In this document: piece by piece, positions 57,249-64,000 of the stretch
Layout: each line of letters opens with the position of its first letter
How positions within the stretch are numbered: position 1 is the stretch's first letter
Source of the DNA: Neoechinorhynchus agilis
Taxonomy: Eukaryota > Acanthocephala
Direction: 5' to 3'
DNA: 64,000 nucleotides
Assembly: GCA_051530055.1 (NCBI GenBank)
Contig: CM121342.1
Location: 7,502,001 to 7,566,000 of the forward strand
Translations under genes and position numbers: made by a program
Notes under the pieces: model-generated
Seen by the model: only the letters and a program-made list of their open reading frames with translations
Told to the model about the DNA's origin: nothing
Databases searched by the model: none

Positions 57249-58548
57249 ATGAATGCTAAAGCGAATACGTCGGGTGCTTTGGACGAACGGGTTAGTTCGG
57301 ATACCATAGTTCGAATTCGTGTGTACGATATTGCTCCATCGCGTTTAAACCGGATTTTGTCCAACTGTGGAGCCGGTGGAATATACCACTCGTCGGTGAC
57401 TGTGTACGGAAAGGAGTGGACATTTCTTGGACATCCGTTCAAGTTCTCCGGAATTTTCTATCAGCCGGACAATTCACCACCAACAATGGACACCACCAAT
57501 GCAACAACTAATCGAACAGATACTTCTAATGGACCCGCCGATAGGCTGGAGACTGGAATGACTTTATCAAATGTCATTAGTCTTGGTCAAACTAATTTAA
57601 ATACTCAACAAGTGCACGATGTGGTTGTTTCGCTGGGACAGAACGGAGGATTCCGCGGATGCGATTATCATCTTGTTCGGAATAACTGTAATCATTTCAG
57701 TCAGGTGTTTGTAGGCAATGGGATTCTAAATTTGCATAGATATTCTCTTTAACACAGAATCCGCATCGCTCTAAACAAATTATTAAGTTCGGAAGTAGAA
57801 AAACAAAATGCACGGAGATCGATTGGCTGTATAAGCAGAAGTAAATCATCGCCGCCTCCTTTCCCTTCGTGGATCAACCGACTCGCTAGAATATGTCGTC
57901 ATCTCCCTTTCATTGATTTTGTTGTTTCTGAAAAACAACAACGGAGTCAATTCGTCGTGGAAACACTTTAGACCACAGGCTCCTGTTGGTTTTGCTTCTT
58001 TTCAGGAACCAATGGTACATGTGATTCTTCACGGCGATATTCAATTGACCCTCACTCTTCTTGGCGGAAATGAATATTGCTCTATCGAAGAAATTGAACA
58101 AAGTGTAGAAGAGGGAGTCCGAGCTGCACGAATCCCAGGATGTCTTCCTTTCTATCCAATTATAAGATCGCCTAAAGATCACGAAAAAATCAGACAATTC
58201 TTCAATTTAACAGTTTCGCCCTTGGCTTCAGCTGATCAGGGAACTTTGACAATCAATCGGATTGCTATGCTGGCTGACAGTGCTTACAGTTCTGCTTGGC
58301 TCTTGTTTGATTTCATAAAAGAAATGGACGATATAGGCTGCAATATCAGTGCTCCGAAGCGGGTGTTAAATGAGTTACGAAGCTTTGCTGGTACGCTTAG
58401 TAGGGCGACTATAATCACTCGTAACGCTGATCAGGTTGATATTTCAAGCGAAGAAGATGAAGACAGTTGTTGCGCTTTCGATACTTCGAGTGATTTGGTT
58501 AGGCTTGGATCCTTGGATCAGGATGAAGGACCATCGATGACATTCTGA
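57249..58548 (+). CDS. DESI2: DESI2-type desumoylating/PPPDE isopeptidase, possibly C-terminally extended
   Basis: Cysteine isopeptidase of the PPPDE fold. Exon 1 (57249-57706) has the N-terminal strand IRVYD, catalytic His in GIYHSSVTVYG, then GHPFKFSGIF and catalytic Cys in RNNCNHFSQ. A 132-nt intron leads to exon 2 (57839), encoding SPPPFPSWINRLARICRHLPF, matching the PRWINRLAYFSSCIPF of human DESI2. Reading on, exon 2 stops at 57971 (196 aa; human 194). Alternatively a 52-nt intron (57,954-58,005, GTCGTG...TTTTCAG) joins in phase to exon 3 (58006-58548), adding 181 residues with an acidic Ser-rich tail and no recognised domain. A third reading is a downstream operon gene starting at the ATG at 58,013. 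Start ATG is the first after a CTATTTCAG acceptor. Confidence 0.82.
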
Positions 58549-61500
58549 AAAACATGATCAGTTATTGTCTGTTTGTGTCCATTGTGTAATAAAGCTCAAA
58601 TATCTACTTTACTTTGTTTTTAACGAAGAATTACTCAGCTGTCAATCTTTATTGGTTTATTTAAAAATAGGGTTTCATAACACTGGTAAATTCGCTACTA
58701 CTTTTTGCATTTTCTGCATTGTAAAATGCATAATATGTTAATTGGTTTTTAATTTTCATCTTAACTTAAATTTTATGATTGCGCATTGCCCTTTAATAGT
58801 TTTTTACTTTTGTAAATTTTTTCATTTCAAACCAAAGATTTATTTTTAAATACTGTCAACTTTCTCTTTTTCTTCGATAGGCAAAATAGAATTAGGCTTT
58901 TTTTCGATGCACCTAAGAAATTTGCTTAAAACATTTAAAGTTTCGAAATATTCTATTTAATTAGCTATCGAAGCAGGCATAACTTCCGTTAGAAAAACAA
59001 AAATCGAGCAAGTCTTAACAGGAATCGCGGAAGCCGAATAGATCACATGATGTGAAACTTTTCTCAGTGGTTCAATTTTGAAGAAAACTTGTTTGCAACT
59101 GTTAATGGCAAAATAATTACGATATCGATAGGGTGTTGTACAAATACAAGACATTTAACCGATTTCATTCAGATTTCAGTCATCTTCATTCCTTCCATCA
59201 CTACTTAATTTCTTTAATGAATAAACAAATGAAATTCGATCAATATTCGTAAAATATTTTAGATGAATGATTGCTGCCATTTACTAAAAGTTCCATATTG
59301 ATCGCGTTTTTTCCGAAAGAGTGGACGTATTGCAATATGAAACAGATCATACATCCACTTTTGGCATACTCCTAATATATTCATAAGCGTTGCAAACATT
59401 AAGAATAAAAATATAATGTTTTCCAGCAAGTATTTCGCGTCTGAGAAAAATCCATTTATCTATAGCGCACCTAATATAGTGCATTAAAGTTGGCGATAAA
59501 TGTTTTAATTCACAAACTATTCTATTTGTAAAAATAGTTTACTCTCAAAATTATTGAGTTTAAAAGTTAAAAGTTCTTAAGCATGTAAACTGCGATATAC
59601 CTTAGTTTAGAATAATATCACATCATAATTTTCACAATCCCGTGATTTCACATATAACATTTGTGAATTCTATTCCTGGATATTTGGTATGTAATATTGC
59701 CGAAAGTTTAAATTTGTAATTTTTTGAATGAAATTATTTGGACTGACAAAACGTAATTTCCTAAAATTTTGCAAATTTCTATCACGCGCGAAAAGAATTT
59801 GGTTGGTCTCGCTGAAATCTTTCTTTAAGACAAAAGTATTTATTATAATTTATTATAGATTTTCCACCCGTAATTCTAAAGTTTCTTATTTATGGGCAAA
59901 ACTATATATCATCGATCTGCCAACTAATTATTGTATTTTAGAGTCGTTTTGACGCCAATGACAGTGCTTCTCCATTTTTATCATATTGGCAGAAGCTACT
60001 TTTTTAAAGCAACCCGATGAGGCATTAAAGTCACCGTATTTCTGAAAATCTATTAAAAGGTTTATAAATGAAATCTTCGTTTTGAGTGATCTTTATACCG
60101 AAAGCGACATAGCATGGCAGTATCACTATGTTTTCAATTCTTCTTTGAAACAAAACTGCTTACTAGAAATACTTTTCTATTTAAATCGCATTTTCCAACA
60201 AAATATTTAACGAAGAAATTTTTCCTCTTGATTAAGAACCACACGTTTCCATTAAATTGCTAATTTCGCAACCTGTGTTCCTTATTGGTTGAAATCTAAT
60301 TAGTGCAATATTGATTAATGTGTTTTCGCACGCAAAAATTTGCAATGCATATATATGAACTTTTCTATAAAATCCATGCGTACTAACTAGAAATTCCGAG
60401 ATGTAAAATTTTTAGGAATTGACTCTATACAATTTCTGAGAACATCGCAATCGACACTTAGAAGCAAACCTCTATTAAAAAAAAGGGAAAGTGTCTCGGA
60501 CAACTGGTAATCGAACTAGTAGATTCTCACACTTGCTTTTACGCCAATTGAGTAATCACATGAAAGGCATTTGTGTTTCTCCAACATGATATCAATTGTG
60601 ATAATAGTAGTCGTAATGTTCACCCTTTGCTGGTTTATGTGATCTGTATTCAAGCTTTAGGTGAAAGGGTAATCAGGAAAAGAACACATAGCAGTGTCGT
60701 ATGTCCTATCCTCAAAGGCAAATATCAAGTTTGCAAACGTACTAAAATGTCTACACGACCATAAAATATGCATTAACTTCGGACAATGAACAATTAGAGT
60801 GTTCTCCGTGCAAACAAGCTTGCAATTGGTTTATTCCTATCACCTAACGGAAGAGTTAAAAGTAAGAAAGCGTACCCGCTACCCTTCCACTCTCTTCCAC
60901 AATGTGGGAACTCTCGAACTGTCTCCGGCTAGAATTGACATAAATCCGACCAAGTCGGATATTTTATAAAGATTTAAATCTGACAAAATAGGACGATCGT
61001 CGTCCATGATTTCAACGAAATATGAAAAAAAGAGGTAAGATTTTTTAAATATCACTCAGTTTTGTTTTAATTTATAATTAATATGCGCATTGTGATACAT
61101 GCAAATTATACGCAATAAAAAATTTAGCTGCTGCTTTTTTCGATAATTTTAATTTCGTTTAAGAAAATTTGGAAGAGGATTTCTTTAATTTATCACGAAT
61201 TGCTCAAAGACAATGATTAAGAAACCAAAAAAAAAATAAAACGTAAATTCTCAACATTTTAAAATTTCGAATTTGCATTTTTAAGTAATTACGGGATAAA
61301 TAATTTCAATCCGTTTGCGCTATAATTATTAGGCAGAATTGATAAATTATTGCTGTACCAAACAAGTGTTCCCACCTTGTTAACCATAAAACACACCAAT
61401 GGCAGAAGTGCAACATAGACGGAACAAATTCGATTATCTGTTAAAAAAAATGTTTCGAGATTTCTTCGTTTTGAAAAATTGTAGTCAGATCTTAAATGAA

Positions 61501-62270
61501 CTGTTGTTAATTTAATGAAGGTTAAATAAAAGGTAGAAAATATTTCTTTTGATTACAATAGCAAACTTTAAATAAGCTTATTTTATGCAATTTAGTACTA
61601 GAGTAAAAATTCGATTTATTCCGTTTTTATCTGTATTATTTTGATGAACATTTTAGAATGCCTGACTTTATTTCTTAAGAAACATATTGCATAGTATTTT
61701 AATATTTTAGGCATTCTGGAAATGTTAGCAAATATACATTGAGAAAAGATTTTCGTTACCAACAAAATACTTACTAAGAACATAGACTTAGCGCATTTAA
61801 TTTTTATAAATTGTTTTCTTCTATATATTTGCATTATTAGAATTATTGTTCAGGTCTTCACATGGTAAATAATTTTTTTATTAACCACGTTTCGAATTTT
61901 TTCGAATTCATAATAACTATTTCACTACTTGTATTTTAGAACCGATGATGACACTGACGAGGTTCGAAATGTTTTTAATAGAAAAAACTATTTAAATGGG
62001 TGAAGATCTAAACGATAATTCTAATCAGATCGACATCTGTATTATTGCCAAAAAATACTTTCAAATCTTAGTTGAAAATTGCAATAAAAATCAGTAATTA
62101 AGAGAAATTCACAGAAATTTCGCAACGTCGTTTATTTCCTTAGGTAAACTAAGTATTTTACGGTGTCGAATGCAACCAATTTGTCCAGTGGATTCGCATG
62201 AATAGCGGCCATATTGACTTTTCAAAACCATGATGTTTTATGGGGTATGGCATTAATGTAATCAATGGAT
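58549..62270. other. AT-rich gene-free region
   Basis: No coding segment supported. 60,485-60,560 on the minus strand has TTACTCAATTGGCG and TAGTTCGATTACC, an A-box/B-box pair of a tRNA-like relic. 61,850-62,030 is a copy of the 1.4-kb foldback family, with TATTTTAGAACCGATGATGA and TTCGAAATGTTTTTAATAG. Confidence 0.45.
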
Positions 62271-63440
62271 TTGTTGGAACAAATTGAGATGGTTGGATTC
62301 AATTGTATGTGTGTTTGCTTTGAGCTAGTTCATTGCCAGTTTAGGTTCGGCCAGCCCCAGAAGCGTTCTTCAAGTTATCTGTGTGTGTGTAGCGGCTGCG
62401 TACTTTTGTGGTTTGTAAATGGGAGCACATTAAAGCCATTTATTGGTGGCAAGATAGCAATAAAATGCGGGAGCGTGTTATGCACTGGCTGAGTTCATCG
62501 CACATAAAGCGAGTTTTATTGCCCATTTGTTTGCAAGCATGTAGATCCTCCGACTCTCTTCACAATTGCATACTGCGATGACCAAATGTCGTGACTAAGT
62601 TGGACTTCTGATCAAGCATGAGATGTCACACCGATTCGACCAAGAGGTTTCTAGATATGCCGCGATCTTTATCTTATTTTATTGGTTTGTTATCTCATTG
62701 GATGATGGAATTTACTCGAACCGCGTGATTTTTTTCTCAAATAAAATACAATTTGTAAAAATGGCGCGAGAGTGTGTTTTATGAAAAATAGCGGCCGTAA
62801 CAAGAAGATAAATTTCAAGAAAAAAACATACGGACGTTAAACAGGGTTAAATGTAGTGCCTATTTCAGTTCTATGAGATGCTCTTTCTCCCATCCCCTTA
62901 AGGAATAGCAAAGCAGATGTTTTACAGCTCCCCAAGCTCCCATTTTCAAGCCATTAATTACTGCTGCTGATGCTGACGGTGCAGGCGGAATGTGATTGGC
63001 TGATTCAGAGTTTGCACTGGTTGGGAAGAAGAAGGTGCATGCTGCGCCACTTCTTCGCTATTGGTGTCATCGTGTGGCGGCGCACATGCTTTGTTCCTTT
63101 CCCACCCTATAAGTTGCTCTTTGTGGCACTAGAAACGCAAAGAATATATCAGCCATTCGGCTGGCAAGAATCAACATTACATTTTTAAAGATCGAGCTTT
63201 TACTCATTGCCAAGGAACCGATAGACCTAGTTCGGAACTGTGTCCCATCATCATCCCCACTTCTTTTATCATAGCCAGCACCCCGCCGAATTATAATCCT
63301 TCCTTTAACGCACACACACATCATTATTTCCAGCCAACTGATCGTGCACAATTCGGGCCAAAATTATATAAAACTCATAACGGACGATAAATAAAGGCCT
63401 ATCAATTGCCATCAGCTACTAAATAAAGCGGCAAAGAAAT
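62271..63440 (+). promoter_or_regulatory. Probable promoter region of the terminal gene, TATA box at 63,365
   Basis: TATATAAA at 63,365-63,372 lies about 70 bases before the start codon, consistent with a core promoter and a short 5' leader. The preceding kilobase is less AT-rich than the surrounding desert and holds balanced, non-repetitive sequence, as expected for enhancer DNA. Overlapping frames here on both strands are not convincing genes. Confidence 0.45.
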
Positions 63441-64000
63441 ATGAGTTCATCCTATTATGGCAACATTTTAACAGGTGCTCCGGCACCGACAAATCTCGAT
63501 TCAAATAATTCTGGCGATCTGTATCAACATAACCCTCAAGAAAATGGACTTCAACCGAGTCCACAAAAAACTTCAGTGGATTGCGTCGATGTTCAACAGC
63601 ATGGACATTCCAATGAGATATTGCAATACCCAACTTATCAGCAATCAGCATCGTACGAACGTCTAAATCTAAATCAGCACTCGTTTGACCTCAATTCCGG
63701 AATGAAACAAGTAACACCGTCGCCAACGTCGTCACCTTATCAATGCTTCAATCAATATATGGCAAACGTTCAGCAGCAAAATAATTGCAATACCCAATAC
63801 CTGACACAACAGCAAATGCCCACCTACCAATCAGCTCTAAACATAAATCCATATGCCTCAGCAGATTATCTTATGAATGGTTCGCAATATCAAGTAAATA
63901 ATTCGGCTGGTAATATTGTAAAACCGCTCGGTGATCCCAATTGCAACTACAATGCAAATAATCAATCGATACAACATTTAAATTATGCTTCACAGATAAT
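63441..64000 (+). CDS. Q/N-rich protein N-terminus, probable transcription factor (partial)
   Basis: Open from ATG 63441 to the window end (186 codons, no stop). Starts MSSSYYGNIL and is rich in Gln, Asn, Tyr, Ser and Pro (for example QYMANVQQQNN, TQYLTQQQMPTY, NPYASADYLMNG). This composition and a large first exon behind a long non-coding flank are typical of developmental transcription factors such as homeobox or Sox proteins, with the DNA-binding domain in a later exon. No DNA-binding motif is inside the window, so the family is a guess. Confidence 0.6.
   Translation, partial: MSSSYYGNILTGAPAPTNLDSNNSGDLYQHNPQENGLQPSPQKTSVDCVDVQQHGHSNEILQYPTYQQSASYERLNLNQHSFDLNSGMKQVTPSPTSSPYQCFNQYMANVQQQNNCNTQYLTQQQMPTYQSALNINPYASADYLMNGSQYQVNNSAGNIVKPLGDPNCNYNANNQSIQHLNYASQI

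Noticed and set aside
60485-60560. Functional tRNA gene
   Set aside because: A-box and B-box-like strings are present on the minus strand, but the acceptor and anticodon stems do not pair.
1-64000. CRISPR array, bacterial operon or phage content
   Set aside because: Introns, trans-splice acceptors and animal gene families throughout; no spaced identical short repeats and no ribosome-binding-site pattern.

Overview
The window is animal nuclear DNA, most likely from a nematode. It is AT-rich. Introns can be placed by requiring two conserved protein blocks to join in frame, and those introns are mostly 38-76 nt. Many start codons sit just behind a TTTTCAG-type acceptor, as expected for spliced-leader trans-splicing. 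The gene set fits: a TASK/TWK potassium channel, an endonuclease IV family AP endonuclease, a fibulin, coatomer beta and a Tctex dynein light chain. The species cannot be named from the sequence alone.

Layout. 0.4-2.4 kb: K2P channel. 3.2-3.9 kb (-): NMN adenylyltransferase in three exons. 4.3-9.0 kb: a repeat block with a LINE relic, a 288-bp tandem repeat, a degenerate tandem array split by a 1.4-kb Penelope-like element (PLE), and a second LINE relic. 9.0-12.4 kb: AP endonuclease and a SMARCE1/BAF57-like HMG-box gene. 12.8-13.8 kb: satellite array. 15.0-17.4 kb: Tctex light chain and two EF-hand genes in near-perfect inverted duplication. 20.2-21.3 kb: LINE relics. 21.6-24.3 kb: fibulin. 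25.5-26.9 kb: tRNA-derived SINE cluster. 27.0-27.6 kb: four-exon mitochondrial ferredoxin. 28.9-30.5 kb: C2H2 zinc-finger gene with a frameshift. 31.1-32.5 kb: repeats and a palindrome. 33.6-36.9 kb: COPB1 in four exons. 37.0 kb (-): SLIRP-like RRM. 39.2 kb: TMEM258. 40.4-44.3 kb: a decayed second PLE followed by a Ty3/Gypsy relic. 44.7 kb (-): Gly/Cys repeat protein. 46.6-49.9 kb (-): a PLAT-domain gene and an unidentified four-exon gene. 50-57 kb: no gene resolved. 57.2-58.5 kb: DESI2 with a possible C-terminal extension. 58.6-63.4 kb: no gene, then the first exon of a Q/N-rich, probably regulatory, protein that runs off the window.

Most genes are unrelated housekeeping units rather than a pathway. 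COPB1 (COPI coat), TMEM258 (oligosaccharyltransferase) and the secreted fibulin all touch the secretory route, but that is probably coincidence. The most unusual material is in the repeats. Three unrelated inverted structures (the PLE arms, a foldback at 1.4 kb and a palindrome at 32.4 kb) each carry hammerhead-ribozyme-like cores, CUGANGA - hairpin - GAAA, in head-to-head orientation. The PLE also has a clean 12-bp target-site duplication inside a tandem repeat. Several genes are invisible as long ORFs and were assembled here by eye from short exons; those models are inference from splice signals plus family conservation.
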